NCBI GenBank assembly: GCA_016215155.1
Contig: JACRLQ010000055.1
Location: forward strand, 1-34,883
Origin: Nitrospirota bacterium
Lineage (GTDB): Bacteria > Nitrospirota > Thermodesulfovibrionia > Thermodesulfovibrionales > UBA6898
Direction: 5' to 3'
DNA length: 34,883 nt
Shown here: one piece after another, positions 23,827 to 32,368 of the stretch
How positions within the stretch are numbered: the first letter of the stretch is position 1
Layout: each line of letters starts with the position of its first letter
The notes under the pieces: model-generated
The model's database searches: none
The model's input: the letters and a program-made list of their open reading frames with translations, nothing else
Told to the model about the DNA's origin: nothing
Made by a program: the position numbers and the translations under genes

Positions 23827-24870
23827 ATGATATTCAGGATCATTAAAAAAGAGGAACTTGAGAAACTTTTCGAACTGCTTGCCTCCGGCAGCCGGGTGAT
23901 AGGTCCTGTCGAGACCGGGCATGACCGGAATTCTGACCCCATATATGAATTCAGCGAGGTCTCGAATTTCAGCGAAATCAGGCTCGATCATACCATGACA
24001 AAACTGCCTGCAAAAAAATATTTCCTGCCCTATAAAGAAGACCTTGCAGCCTTCCATATGAAGGGCAGGGACTGGGACAAGAGCGTGGACTACCACTGTG
24101 ACAGTCCGTCCGTATTTTTCGGGCTCCACGCCTGCGACATAAACGCGTTCAACAGGCTCGACAAGGTCCTGCTTGGAAGCAGCTATCCCATGCCCTATTA
24201 CGCGGCAAAAAGAAAAAATATGTTTATAGTAGGGGTCGATTGTGTACCAGGGCCATACTGTTTCTGCCGTTCGATGGGGGCGGACACCGCCCTGCAAGGT
24301 TTTGACCTGTTCGTCACCGACCTGGGGAAAACCTATTTCATCGAGATACTTTCCGACACCGCCTTTAATTTCCTTAAACGGATAAAAACCTCCGAGCCGG
24401 TGGAGGCGGACCATGTCAGATACATGGATATCGTATCCAAAAAGAATATGAAGTTTGAGGCGCATGTCGATACGACCGACCTGACGAAGATCCTCGATAT
24501 GGAATTCCAGTCGGACATATGGAAATACTGGGGAGACAAATGTCTCGCTTGCGGAACATGCGCGAACGTCTGCCCTACCTGCTACTGTTACAGCGTAGAG
24601 GAGACGGTCTCTCTGGACCTCCAGAGCGCAAAAAAGACCAGACAGCTGTATTCCTGCAATATCATTGATTTTGCCGAGGTCTCGGGCGGACATAACTTCA
24701 GGCCCGAAAGACAGACCCGCCTTAAATACCGCTACTATCACAAGCACCGGGGCTTTGTCGAGGCATACGAAGACTCACTATGCGTGGGTTGCGGCCGTTG
24801 CGGTGAGGCCTGTCTTGCCGATATAACCGTGCCGAAGGTTATATCGTCGGTGCGCGGAGGGGCGGTCTGA
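23827..24870 (+). CDS. hydB: Sulfhydrogenase subunit beta, 4Fe-4S protein
   Basis: A 347-residue cytoplasmic electron-transfer subunit of a group 3b [NiFe] hydrogenase. Two 4Fe-4S ferredoxin motifs lie in the C-terminal third: CLACGTCANVCPTC (C239, C242, C245, C249) and CVGCGRCGEAC (from C319). The N-terminal region with GLHACDINAFNRLD and CVPGPYCFCRSMG is conserved in HydB/AsrA-like proteins and may hold further ligands. In Pyrococcus furiosus the homologue carries electrons between the flavin subunit and the NiFe catalytic pair. The gene is the first of a tight four-gene set; its stop lies one base before the hydG start. No strong ribosome site precedes the ATG. Confidence 0.93.
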   Translation: MIFRIIKKEELEKLFELLASGSRVIGPVETGHDRNSDPIYEFSEVSNFSEIRLDHTMTKLPAKKYFLPYKEDLAAFHMKGRDWDKSVDYHCDSPSVFFGLHACDINAFNRLDKVLLGSSYPMPYYAAKRKNMFIVGVDCVPGPYCFCRSMGADTALQGFDLFVTDLGKTYFIEILSDTAFNFLKRIKTSEPVEADHVRYMDIVSKKNMKFEAHVDTTDLTKILDMEFQSDIWKYWGDKCLACGTCANVCPTCYCYSVEETVSLDLQSAKKTRQLYSCNIIDFAEVSGGHNFRPERQTRLKYRYYHKHRGFVEAYEDSLCVGCGRCGEACLADITVPKVISSVRGGAV

Positions 24871-24871
24871 T

Positions 24872-25771
24872 ATGGAGACCAGGCTTGCTTATACCCCGAT
24901 ATCCGGAGAAAGGTCACACCGGAAGACCGACCTGGCCGCCTTTGAGTCGTCCTATAAGGCGGAGATAACGAGCATTCACAGGCTTACGGACCACGAGAAC
25001 CTCTACAGGATACAGATCGTCGACCAGCCGGAGCGTGAACGTTTTGATTTCATGCCCGGACAGTTTCTCATGCTCGAACTCCCGGGTATCGGTGAGGCCC
25101 CCTTTTCGATCTCATCCTCCCCCTCCAGAAAAGGGGATGTTGAGCTCTGTATACGAAAGGCGGGCAGCCTGACGAATTTCATGGCAAAGCTGGAGCGCGG
25201 AACATATGTGGGCATAAGGGGCCCTTTCGGCGCCGGTTTCCCCATGGAAAAGATGTATGGACAGAATGTCCTCCTGATTGCGGGGGGGCTGGGGCTGGCT
25301 GCGCTCCGGTCGCCGATATCATATGTGCAGGAAAACAGGAACCGCTTTAATAGTGTTGATATCATCTACGGCGCGAAAGTCCCTTCACAGCTGCTTTTTA
25401 CATACCAGTATGACATGTGGAGGGCGGATGATATCAGGCTCAGTATCATCGTCGAGAAGGCGGAGGCGTCATGGACCGGGAAAACAGGGCTTATCACAAA
25501 GGCCCTGGAAGACATATTCGCCATAAGCCGGGAGGAGTTTTTCCAGGACACCTATGCCATCGTCTGCGGTCCGCCGGTGATGTTCAAGTTCGTCTGCAAT
25601 ATGCTGAGGCAAAGAGACGTCCCTATGCAGAAGATGTTCGTTTCGCTTGAAAGGCGCATGCACTGCGGCATGGGGAAGTGCTGCCGCTGCAATGTGGGTT
25701 CAACATATACCTGTCTGAGCGGCCCGGTCTTTGACTACTGGACCGTGATGAACCTCAAGGAGGCGATATAA
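24872..25771 (+). CDS. hydG: Sulfhydrogenase subunit gamma, FAD/NAD(P)-binding
   Basis: A 299-residue flavoprotein of the ferredoxin-NADP reductase superfamily that exchanges electrons with NAD(P)H. The FAD-binding segment is APFSISSSPS (76-85), the nucleotide-binding loop is LLIAGGLGLAALRS (134-147) and CGPPVMFKF (232-240) closes the NAD(P) site. The C terminus carries the cysteine group MHCGMGKCCRCNVGSTYTC (C265, C270, C273, C281) for a [2Fe-2S] cluster, as in dihydroorotate dehydrogenase electron-transfer subunits. The start is one base after the hydB stop and its own stop shares one base with hydD, showing translational coupling. Confidence 0.93.
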   Translation: METRLAYTPISGERSHRKTDLAAFESSYKAEITSIHRLTDHENLYRIQIVDQPERERFDFMPGQFLMLELPGIGEAPFSISSSPSRKGDVELCIRKAGSLTNFMAKLERGTYVGIRGPFGAGFPMEKMYGQNVLLIAGGLGLAALRSPISYVQENRNRFNSVDIIYGAKVPSQLLFTYQYDMWRADDIRLSIIVEKAEASWTGKTGLITKALEDIFAISREEFFQDTYAIVCGPPVMFKFVCNMLRQRDVPMQKMFVSLERRMHCGMGKCCRCNVGSTYTCLSGPVFDYWTVMNLKEAI

Positions 25772-26571
25772 TGGCCGCCGCGCGAAGCTTCCTTGGAGTG
25801 CCTGTATATAAGCCGAGGGTCGCCTTCTTTGAGCTTTCTTCCTGTGAGGGCTGCCAGCTTCAGCTTCTGAACAATGAAGATACCCTGCCTGACTTCCTCT
25901 CCCTGGTGGAGGTGGTGAATTTCCGTGAGGCCATGACCGGCGGCACTGATGACTATGAGATCGCCTTTGTCGAGGGCAGTGTCACACGCGGGGATGAGAT
26001 CGAAAGGCTCAGGGAGGTCCGCGGAAAGGCGAAGACCCTTGTCGCGCTTGGGTCATGCGCCTGTTTCGGCGGTGTAAATCAGCTTAAAAACAGGTTCGAT
26101 CCCGACTGGGTAAAAAAAGAGGTCTATGGAGACCGCCAGGTCGAGTCTGAACGCGCAAAACCGCTTGAGGACATTGTAACGGTTGACCTCCGCATTTTAG
26201 GGTGCCCCATAAACAAGAAAGAGGTGGAAGGGATCATGGTCAATCTGGCGATAGGCAAGGAGATCAAGACGCCTAAGTACCCAGTCTGCATGGAATGCAA
26301 GGCAAACGGCAATACATGCCTGTTCGACCTCGGGGAACCCTGCCTCGGCCCGATAACCCGTGCAGGCTGTAATTCGTGCTGTCCTAACGGCAGGGCGGGA
26401 TGCTGGGGCTGCAGGGGGCCCGCGGAGGACGGCAATCTTGCCCAGATGACAGTTATAATGGAAAGGTACGGTTTTTCGAAGGAGACGATAATCGACCGGC
26501 TGGAATGCTTTGGCGGATTTTCTGATTACGCTTCTCAACTGAGAACTATTAAATTAAAAAATTCCTCCTGA
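25771..26571 (+). CDS. hydD: Sulfhydrogenase subunit delta, [NiFe] hydrogenase small subunit
   Basis: A 266-residue small subunit with cysteine ligands for three Fe-S clusters. The proximal cluster set is SCEGCQLQ (C25, C28), GSCACFGG (C96) and LGCP. The C-terminal part (CMECKANGNTC, EPCLGP, GCNSCCPNGRAGCWGCRGP) supplies the medial and distal clusters. There is no twin-arginine signal peptide, so the enzyme is cytoplasmic, as expected for group 3b. The ATG overlaps the hydG stop (TAATG). The residues and order correspond to the Pyrococcus sulfhydrogenase delta subunit. Confidence 0.93.
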   Translation: MAAARSFLGVPVYKPRVAFFELSSCEGCQLQLLNNEDTLPDFLSLVEVVNFREAMTGGTDDYEIAFVEGSVTRGDEIERLREVRGKAKTLVALGSCACFGGVNQLKNRFDPDWVKKEVYGDRQVESERAKPLEDIVTVDLRILGCPINKKEVEGIMVNLAIGKEIKTPKYPVCMECKANGNTCLFDLGEPCLGPITRAGCNSCCPNGRAGCWGCRGPAEDGNLAQMTVIMERYGFSKETIIDRLECFGGFSDYASQLRTIKLKNSS

Positions 26572-26681
26572 CCCTACTTTGGCACCAACAGTAGGCGCTT
26601 TAAGCGAAGAGGGGATGGGGAGATTTCTGGCGGATATACTTAATGTTTCGACACTGATGCTTAGGAGCAGACGATAACCCG

Positions 26682-27956
26682 ATGAAAATAAATTGCGATG
26701 TAAATGTCCATCACCTCACAAGGGTCGAGGGGCACGGAAATATCAGGATTACGATCAGGGACGGAAAGCTGATCGAGGCCTCCTGGGAGGTGGTCGAGAC
26801 GCCCCGTTTTTTTGAGGCGATCCTTGTCGGCAAGAAGTGGGACAACGCGCCATGGATATGCGGCCGTATCTGCGGCATATGCTCCATCGGTCATACCCTT
26901 GCGAGCATCCGCGCCATTGAGCAGGCCTTCGGCATCGTGCCTTCCAGGCAGACCCAAAGGCTCCGCCTGCTTCTAAAACATATGGAGACCCTGCAAAGCC
27001 ATATACTCCACCTTTATTTTCTGGCAGCGCCGGACTTCCTTAATGAGGGCAGTGTATTCCCGCTCATCGGGTCGCATCCCGACGTCGTCCTCCGGGCCAT
27101 GAGGCTGAAAAAACTTGCCAATGATCTCTGCGACCTCATAGGAGGAAGACGGCTCCACCCCACGACCACCGTAGTCGGAGGTTTTACTATGCTGCCCGAC
27201 AAAAAAATACTGGCCGGGTTTAAGGAAAGGCTGAGCGCCGCTGTGGATGACCTTATGGAAACCGCGCGGCTGTTTAAGACGTTTCAGATACCGGATTTCA
27301 GCAGGGAGACCGAATTTGTATCGCTTAAGGGGGTGGATGCGTATCCGTTTATCGGGGGAGATCTGATGTCATCCGACGGCGTTTTGAAAAATGAATCTCA
27401 GTACAGGCAGATGACCAATGAATATACCGTCCCGCAATCTACATCGAAGTGGTCGAGGCTCTCACGCGGTTCGTTCGCGGTCGGAGCGCTGGCGAGACTG
27501 AATAATAACTTCGGATTGCTCCATCCCATGGCCCGGGACATCGCCTCGGATTTCGGACTGGGACCCGTCAGCCATAACCCATTCATGAATAACATCGCGC
27601 AGCTGGTTGAAGCCTTCCATGTCGCGGGCGAATCCATATCCCTGATAGATGAACTGATCGATACCTGCTGGGAGGCCCCAAGGCAGCCCGTAGCCCCCAG
27701 AGAGGGCCGCGGGGTCGGGGCGGTCGAGGTCCCAAGGGGAACGCTGTACCATTGCTATGATTTCGACGAAACCGGACATATCATAAAATGTGACTGCGTA
27801 ATTCCGACAGGCCAGAACCATGCCAACATCCAGCATGACCTAAGCGCGCTTTCCGCACGCTATGCCTCCGAGGGGATGAAAGACAGAGACCTTGAGCTCC
27901 TGGCGGAGATGCTTGTGAGGTCCTATGACCCCTGCATCTCCTGTTCCGTCCATTGA
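26682..27956 (+). CDS. hydA: Sulfhydrogenase subunit alpha, [NiFe] large subunit without C-terminal extension
   Basis: The 424-residue catalytic subunit carries the Ni-Fe site. The first metal motif is RICGICSIGH (C64, C67, H71) and the second is DPCISCSVH (C418, C421). The protein stops immediately after H424. Related subunits usually continue past this His with a short peptide that a specific protease removes once nickel is inserted. Group 3b enzymes couple H2 oxidation or evolution to NAD(P), and some reduce polysulfide to H2S. The ATG at 26682 lies 110 bases after hydD, an unusually wide gap in this operon; GGAG sits about 16 bases before it. No accessory hyp genes are in the window. truA follows 20 bases later. 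Confidence 0.93.
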   Translation: MKINCDVNVHHLTRVEGHGNIRITIRDGKLIEASWEVVETPRFFEAILVGKKWDNAPWICGRICGICSIGHTLASIRAIEQAFGIVPSRQTQRLRLLLKHMETLQSHILHLYFLAAPDFLNEGSVFPLIGSHPDVVLRAMRLKKLANDLCDLIGGRRLHPTTTVVGGFTMLPDKKILAGFKERLSAAVDDLMETARLFKTFQIPDFSRETEFVSLKGVDAYPFIGGDLMSSDGVLKNESQYRQMTNEYTVPQSTSKWSRLSRGSFAVGALARLNNNFGLLHPMARDIASDFGLGPVSHNPFMNNIAQLVEAFHVAGESISLIDELIDTCWEAPRQPVAPREGRGVGAVEVPRGTLYHCYDFDETGHIIKCDCVIPTGQNHANIQHDLSALSARYASEGMKDRDLELLAEMLVRSYDPCISCSVH

Positions 27957-27976
27957 ATACGCCCGCCGCTTCGCAG

Positions 27977-28744
27977 ATGAAATATATCAGGCTGCTGATA
28001 GAGTATGACGGCACCGCCTATCACGGCTGGCAGTCCCAGAAATCAGGAGGGACGATTCAGGACATCATCTCCGGACGCCTCTCTGAAATTACCGGCGCGG
28101 AGGTCAGGCTCACCGGCGCGAGCCGCACTGACGCCGGAGTTCACGCGCTTGGGCAGGTGGCCGTGTTCGGGACGCAATCCAGCCTGGGCCCAGAGATAAT
28201 AATGAGGGCGCTGAACGCGAAACTCCCCGGAGATATACGTATCCTTGAGTCCAAACAGACGGAAGCCTCCTTTCATCCCAGGTATGGGGCTTCGAAAAAG
28301 AGCTATTTTTATCTTATCTCGACCGGGCCCCTGAAATCCGCCTTCCTACATAAATATGTCTGGGAGCAGCGGGCCGACCTCAACGTTGCGGAGATGAAGA
28401 GGGCCGCCCTTCATATTCTGGGCAGGCATGATTTTTCGTCCTTCAGGGGCTCCGGCTGCGGGGCGAAGACGACCGTCAGGACCATCCGGGCAATAGATAT
28501 TGACTGCCTTCAAAATATCTGTTTTATGACCGCATCGATAAAAGGGGAGTTCATAAAGGTCCGCATCGAGGCCGATGCGTTTCTCAGGCATATGGTACGT
28601 AACATCGTCGGGACCCTGGCCGAAGTCGGGAAGGGGAATATCACTCCCGATGAGATCAGGGAAATACTTCAGTCATGTGACAGGACCAAGGCAGGGCCTA
28701 CCGCGCCGGGCAAGGGGTTGTTTCTGGAGGAGATCACCTACTAA
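27977..28744 (+). CDS. truA: tRNA pseudouridine(38-40) synthase
   Basis: A 255-residue cytoplasmic enzyme that converts uridines 38-40 of the tRNA anticodon arm to pseudouridine. The start MKYIRLLIEYDGTAYHGWQS is standard; the catalytic aspartate is D52 in GASRTDAGVHALGQ. FSSFRGSG and FLRHMVRNIVGTL are conserved segments. It starts 20 bases after hydA and could be read from the same transcript. Its 3' end overlaps the convergent HD-hydrolase gene by eleven bases. Confidence 0.96.
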   Translation: MKYIRLLIEYDGTAYHGWQSQKSGGTIQDIISGRLSEITGAEVRLTGASRTDAGVHALGQVAVFGTQSSLGPEIIMRALNAKLPGDIRILESKQTEASFHPRYGASKKSYFYLISTGPLKSAFLHKYVWEQRADLNVAEMKRAALHILGRHDFSSFRGSGCGAKTTVRTIRAIDIDCLQNICFMTASIKGEFIKVRIEADAFLRHMVRNIVGTLAEVGKGNITPDEIREILQSCDRTKAGPTAPGKGLFLEEITY

Positions 28745-29291
28745 AGAGCGCGTGAAGTTCTTCAAACCTCCTGAGGCTTTCCGGACCGAACTTTGTTATC
28801 TCGGCCCTGATTTCATCTTCCGATTTTTCTTTATTCAACTCTCCGATATTCTTCGAGAAGAACTTGTCGGCGTAGCAGATGATCTTTTCCTCTATTGAGA
28901 TGGGCAGCATGTCCCGCCTGGGAAGCGGAAGGTTTTTGACGGTTATATCAGTTATGGAAAGCCCTGCGCCGATATGTCTTTCACATACAAGCGCGTGGTC
29001 AGGCAGCCCCTCTTTTTCCAGAAGTTCCCGTCCGAGATACCCATGGCATATATAGTGACTTTCTCCGTTACAGCCGATCCGCGGCGCATTTGTCATGAAA
29101 ATGCCGATGTCGTGGAGATATGCCGCTTCTTCGATAAATGTCAGATCAGGAGACGGGTGTTTTACCGACCCGGCTATCGCAAGGGCCTTACGGACGACCA
29201 TCGCGGCGTGTCCGGTATAGACCTCATATGAAAGCGACCCCGGTTCGTAGTACTTTCTGATTATGCCTTCAATATCGGCCTTTGCAATCAT
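28734..29291 (-). CDS. HD-domain phosphohydrolase
   Basis: A 185-residue soluble metal-dependent phosphohydrolase. The metal residues fit the HD fold: H28, H60-D61 in AAYLHDIGIF, H83 (ICHGYLG), H106 (CERHIG) and D142 (CYADKFF). Relatives hydrolyse nucleotides or phosphodiesters; the substrate is unknown. The start overlaps the stop of the upstream mscS-like gene by four bases, so the two are translationally coupled. The 3' end overlaps truA in convergent orientation. Confidence 0.85.
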   Translation of the reverse strand: MIAKADIEGIIRKYYEPGSLSYEVYTGHAAMVVRKALAIAGSVKHPSPDLTFIEEAAYLHDIGIFMTNAPRIGCNGESHYICHGYLGRELLEKEGLPDHALVCERHIGAGLSITDITVKNLPLPRRDMLPISIEEKIICYADKFFSKNIGELNKEKSEDEIRAEITKFGPESLRRFEELHALFSR

Positions 29292-30322
29292 GCCCTGCCC
29301 TGTTGAATATATACGGCCTTCTGTACATAGGGCATCGTTATCCCCTCCTGCCTGAACCTCCTTATTATCCGCTTCCTTATCTCATGCTGTGCGGTCCTCA
29401 GGTCCCCATACCCGGCCACCTGACAGACTACAGTGAAATTAAGGCCGCTTTCCCCAAACCCCGGATCGAGAAAGACCGATGGAGCGGGGTCGGTCAGAAG
29501 ATATGGCAGTTCGGACGAGGCCCCTGAGGCCTCCTCCTTCAAAATCTTTTCTATCGTGTCAGCGTCTGCCTCGTACCCGACCACAATCTGGACCTGGGCG
29601 GCAAGTCTTTTTTCGGGCAGGTTATAGTTTGTGACGATGCTCTGGGAGAGCTTGTTATTTGGTATGACGATCATGTTGTTGGAGTTCATCTTTATCCGGG
29701 TAGTCCTCCACGTAATATCTTCGACACTTCCTTCGAGCCCGCTTTCGAGCCGAATGACGTCCCCCACCCTGATCGATCTTTCGACGAGTATATGGATCCC
29801 GGCAAAGAGGTTGGACATCGTGTCCTGGAGCGCCAGCGCGACCGCGAGGCCCCCGATACCAAGGGCGGTGATAAGAGGGGCGATAGATATGCCTAAGAAA
29901 CTAAGTATTATCAGCAGCCCGATTATAAGTACGGAGCCGTAAATTATCCCATATGCAAGGCCGGTAGCAGGCATTGAGAGGCTTGAGCGCCGGATATATT
30001 CCCTGAATGTTCTGCTTCCGAGGTTTGCGGTTGCGATGGTTATCGAAAGTATCACGATAACATTTATCGATTTGCTTATATAAAAGACGTACTTGTCCGG
30101 AATATCCGACACAGCGATCCCAAGATACAGTCCTACCGCCAGACACCAGTATATTGAAGGCGTTCGGAAGACCGTGATGATTAAATCATCCGGCCGGTTT
30201 TCGCCCCTGCTGCCCCATCTGTGAAGGACCCTGAAGGCCGAAGCCCTCACGATCAAAAGTGCAACAACCGCTGAGGCAGCTATTATAACCGGAACAAACA
30301 TGCTCTTGAGGCTGCTGTCCAT
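29288..30322 (-). CDS. MscS-type mechanosensitive ion channel
   Basis: A 344-residue inner-membrane channel. Four hydrophobic segments (about 9-29, 53-75, 85-103 and 122-146) lead to the pore helix ITALGIGGLAVALALQDTMS (151-170) and NLFAGIHILVERSIRVGDVI, the most conserved MscS stretch. The beta domain (about 183-245, DITWRTTRIKMNSNNMIVIP) and the C-terminal alpha-beta domain follow. Members release solutes under hypo-osmotic stress. It precedes the HD gene with a four-base overlap. Bases upstream of the ATG at 30322 hold a hairpin repeat. Confidence 0.92.
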   Translation of the reverse strand: MDSSLKSMFVPVIIAASAVVALLIVRASAFRVLHRWGSRGENRPDDLIITVFRTPSIYWCLAVGLYLGIAVSDIPDKYVFYISKSINVIVILSITIATANLGSRTFREYIRRSSLSMPATGLAYGIIYGSVLIIGLLIILSFLGISIAPLITALGIGGLAVALALQDTMSNLFAGIHILVERSIRVGDVIRLESGLEGSVEDITWRTTRIKMNSNNMIVIPNNKLSQSIVTNYNLPEKRLAAQVQIVVGYEADADTIEKILKEEASGASSELPYLLTDPAPSVFLDPGFGESGLNFTVVCQVAGYGDLRTAQHEIRKRIIRRFRQEGITMPYVQKAVYIQQGRA

Positions 30323-30351
30323 ATGGCTTCTCCCAAAACAGAATTTATAGG

Positions 30352-30438
30352 CTCACCCTCCCCTTCATCCCCTCCCCTCAAGGGCGGGGAAATATTATCA
30401 CCCTCTCCCATTGAGGGAGAGGGCGGGGATGAGGGGGC
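30352..30438. repeat. Inverted-repeat element rich in CCCTC/GAGGG
   Basis: CCCTTCATCCCC and GGGGATGAGGGGG form the outer arms, and CCCTCTCCC-ATTGA-GGGAGAGGG (30401-30423) is a perfect nine-base hairpin inside, beside CCCCTCAAGGGCGGGG. No coding potential. A shorter relative may be present at 32295-32323. Confidence 0.6.
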
Positions 30439-30536
30439 TCTAATTATGAACTCCGTAGTATATAATTATACATGAAGTCCGTAATCTTGAAAGGGATCAG
30501 CGGTATCCCGACTCTGATCAGAAAAGGGGCCTTAAA

Positions 30537-31124
30537 TTGATTAAATACACCGGCGTAAACCATCTTGCGATGGTGACCTCCGACATGGACGGCACGATCC
30601 GTTTCTGGAGAGACCTCCTTGGAATGAGGATGATAGCGGCAATGGGAGGACCAGGTTACCGGCACTATTTCTTCGAGATCTCGGACCGGGACATGATCGC
30701 TTTTTTCGAATGGCCGGAGGCCAGGCCCGTGGAGGAAAAAGAGCACGGCAGGAAGGTGTCAGGCCCTATCGCGTTCGATCACGTATCTTTCGGCGTCGAG
30801 TCACGGGAGATGCTCTGGCAGCTCAAAAATAAAATAGATGCCGCTGGCGTCTGGGTCTCCGAGGTCATCGATCACGGCTTCATCCATTCAATCTATACCT
30901 TCGACCCAAACGGCATCCCTATAGAATTCAGCTGGAATGTCGAGGGGATCGATATTCATTCCGCCCCGATGATCAATGATTCCGTTCCTTCGGAAATTAC
31001 GCGTGAAGGGCCGGAGCCCAGGCCGGGAAAATGGCCGGGGTCTGCCGAGACATCCGACTTTCGGGACTACCGGGCCTATCCGGGACAGGGCAGCGAGTTC
31101 TTCTTCGGAAAAAACAGGAGATGA
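30537..31124 (+). CDS. VOC (glyoxalase/bleomycin resistance) family protein
   Basis: A 195-residue protein from a TTG start at 30537, chosen because AAGGGG lies eight bases upstream and the family start (IKYTGVNHLAMVTSDM) begins there. The vicinal-oxygen-chelate core shows metal ligands H in VNHLAMV, H in FDHVSFGV and E in GIPIEFSW. Family members act as glyoxalases, dioxygenases or binding proteins; the substrate is unknown. The last 50 residues are a Pro-rich, charged tail not typical of the family. The next gene starts in the stop codon region (ATGA), so the two are coupled. Confidence 0.85.
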   Translation: MIKYTGVNHLAMVTSDMDGTIRFWRDLLGMRMIAAMGGPGYRHYFFEISDRDMIAFFEWPEARPVEEKEHGRKVSGPIAFDHVSFGVESREMLWQLKNKIDAAGVWVSEVIDHGFIHSIYTFDPNGIPIEFSWNVEGIDIHSAPMINDSVPSEITREGPEPRPGKWPGSAETSDFRDYRAYPGQGSEFFFGKNRR

Positions 31125-32257
31125 TACTTTTCCTTTCGGTCTTCCTGCTTTTATACGGAGGGATGCACTGTTATTTATTTGTAAGGGCACGGGCCGCGGG
31201 CCTCATCCCTGACCTCGCCATTGTCCCTTTTGCCCTTTTTTTGCTTCTTATGATATCCGCGCCGTTTATTGTAAGATACGCCGAACGATCAAACCTCGAG
31301 GCATTCGCAAGGACGGCTGCCTGGGCCGGCTATCTCTGGCTGGGCTGGCTTTTCCTGTTCTGCTTCTTCTCGCTTGCGCACGATATCTACCGCGGGCTGC
31401 TTTATATAGCCGGTCAGGTTTTCCACCGAAATCCCGCGGATATGACACTTTCTCCATTTAACGCCTTCGTGTTTTCTCTTTTGTTGTCCCTGTCCGCGTC
31501 AGTGTATGGATATTTTGAGGCCCTGTATATCCGGACTGAACATATAAAGATCGCTACCTCAAAACTTCCTCCCGGTATCGACCGCCTGAAGATAGTCCAG
31601 ATCTCGGACCTTCATATAGGGCTGATAATCCGCGAAAAGCGTGTAAGGGAAGTGATTGAACAGGTCAAACGGGCCGGCCCTGACATACTCGTTTCGACCG
31701 GAGACCTCGTCGACGGGCAGATATGCTCGTACAACCATCTTTCTGATCTGTTTTCAGAGATAAGACCAAAATACGGGAAATACGCCATCACCGGCAACCA
31801 TGAATTCTATGTGGGGCTTAACGAGGCTAAATGCTTCATCGAAAACGCGGGGTTCATACTCCTGCGCGGGCAGAGCGTGAGCCCCGGAAATGTCATCACG
31901 ATCGCGGGGGTTGACGACCCTGCTGTAAGACAGATGAAGCTGCCCGGTACAGGCGCCGAAAAAGACCTGCTTTCAGGGCTTTCAAAGGATAGGTTCAGGC
32001 TTCTTCTTAAGCACCGTCCTCTCATTGACAATAATGCCCTCGGGCTCTTTGATCTTCAGCTCTCAGGCCATGTCCACAGGGGACAGATATTCCCCTTCAG
32101 CATACTTACATGGCTTTATTACCCTATACAATCAGGCCTGGCTGATCTCAAGGGGATGGGCTCTTTATATGTCAGCCGTGGCACCGGCACCTGGGGCCCG
32201 CCGATACGCTTTCTTTCACCCCCCGAGATAACGCTTATCGAACTGGTCAGGGAGTGA
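31121..32257 (+). CDS. Membrane-anchored calcineurin-like metallophosphoesterase
   Basis: From the ATG at 31121 it encodes 378 residues. Four hydrophobic segments (about 1-20, 32-52, 67-86 and 112-135) are followed by a catalytic domain with all metal motifs: SDLHIG (D163, H165), STGDLVDG (G194-D195), TGNHE (225-228), KHRP (H298) and SGHVHRG (316-319). This layout is that of YkuE/YaeI-like phosphoesterases; some act on UDP-sugars or lipids, others remain unassigned. An in-frame start at 31031 would overlap the VOC gene and carries no family sequence. It overlaps the VOC gene by four bases. Confidence 0.9.
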   Translation: MILFLSVFLLLYGGMHCYLFVRARAAGLIPDLAIVPFALFLLLMISAPFIVRYAERSNLEAFARTAAWAGYLWLGWLFLFCFFSLAHDIYRGLLYIAGQVFHRNPADMTLSPFNAFVFSLLLSLSASVYGYFEALYIRTEHIKIATSKLPPGIDRLKIVQISDLHIGLIIREKRVREVIEQVKRAGPDILVSTGDLVDGQICSYNHLSDLFSEIRPKYGKYAITGNHEFYVGLNEAKCFIENAGFILLRGQSVSPGNVITIAGVDDPAVRQMKLPGTGAEKDLLSGLSKDRFRLLLKHRPLIDNNALGLFDLQLSGHVHRGQIFPFSILTWLYYPIQSGLADLKGMGSLYVSRGTGTWGPPIRFLSPPEITLIELVRE

Positions 32258-32294
32258 CGGTGGACTTTGAGATTCAAAACACCGGGATTGAAGG

Positions 32295-32323
32295 TCCCTC
32301 CCCGGAGGGGCAGTGGGGTGGGT
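32295..32323. repeat. Short G/C-rich inverted repeat
   Basis: CCCTCCCCGGAGGGG followed by GGGGTGGG can fold on itself and resembles one arm of the element at 30352-30438. Non-coding. Confidence 0.35.
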
Positions 32324-32329
32324 GATTTA

Positions 32330-32354
32330 AACCCTTTACAGTAACCGAAGGGTT
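32330..32354. terminator. Hairpin between convergent genes
   Basis: AACCCTT and AAGGGTT (7-bp arms, 11-base loop) lie between the phosphoesterase stop and the rhomboid-like stop. No T-run follows on either strand, so this is only a weak terminator candidate. Confidence 0.35.
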
Positions 32355-32368
32355 CCTGACCTCACCGC

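Noticed and set aside
27956-27984. Selenocysteine reading of the TGA after hydA
   Set aside because: No SECIS-like hairpin is evident, and no known selenium ligand occurs at this position; a plain stop is simpler.
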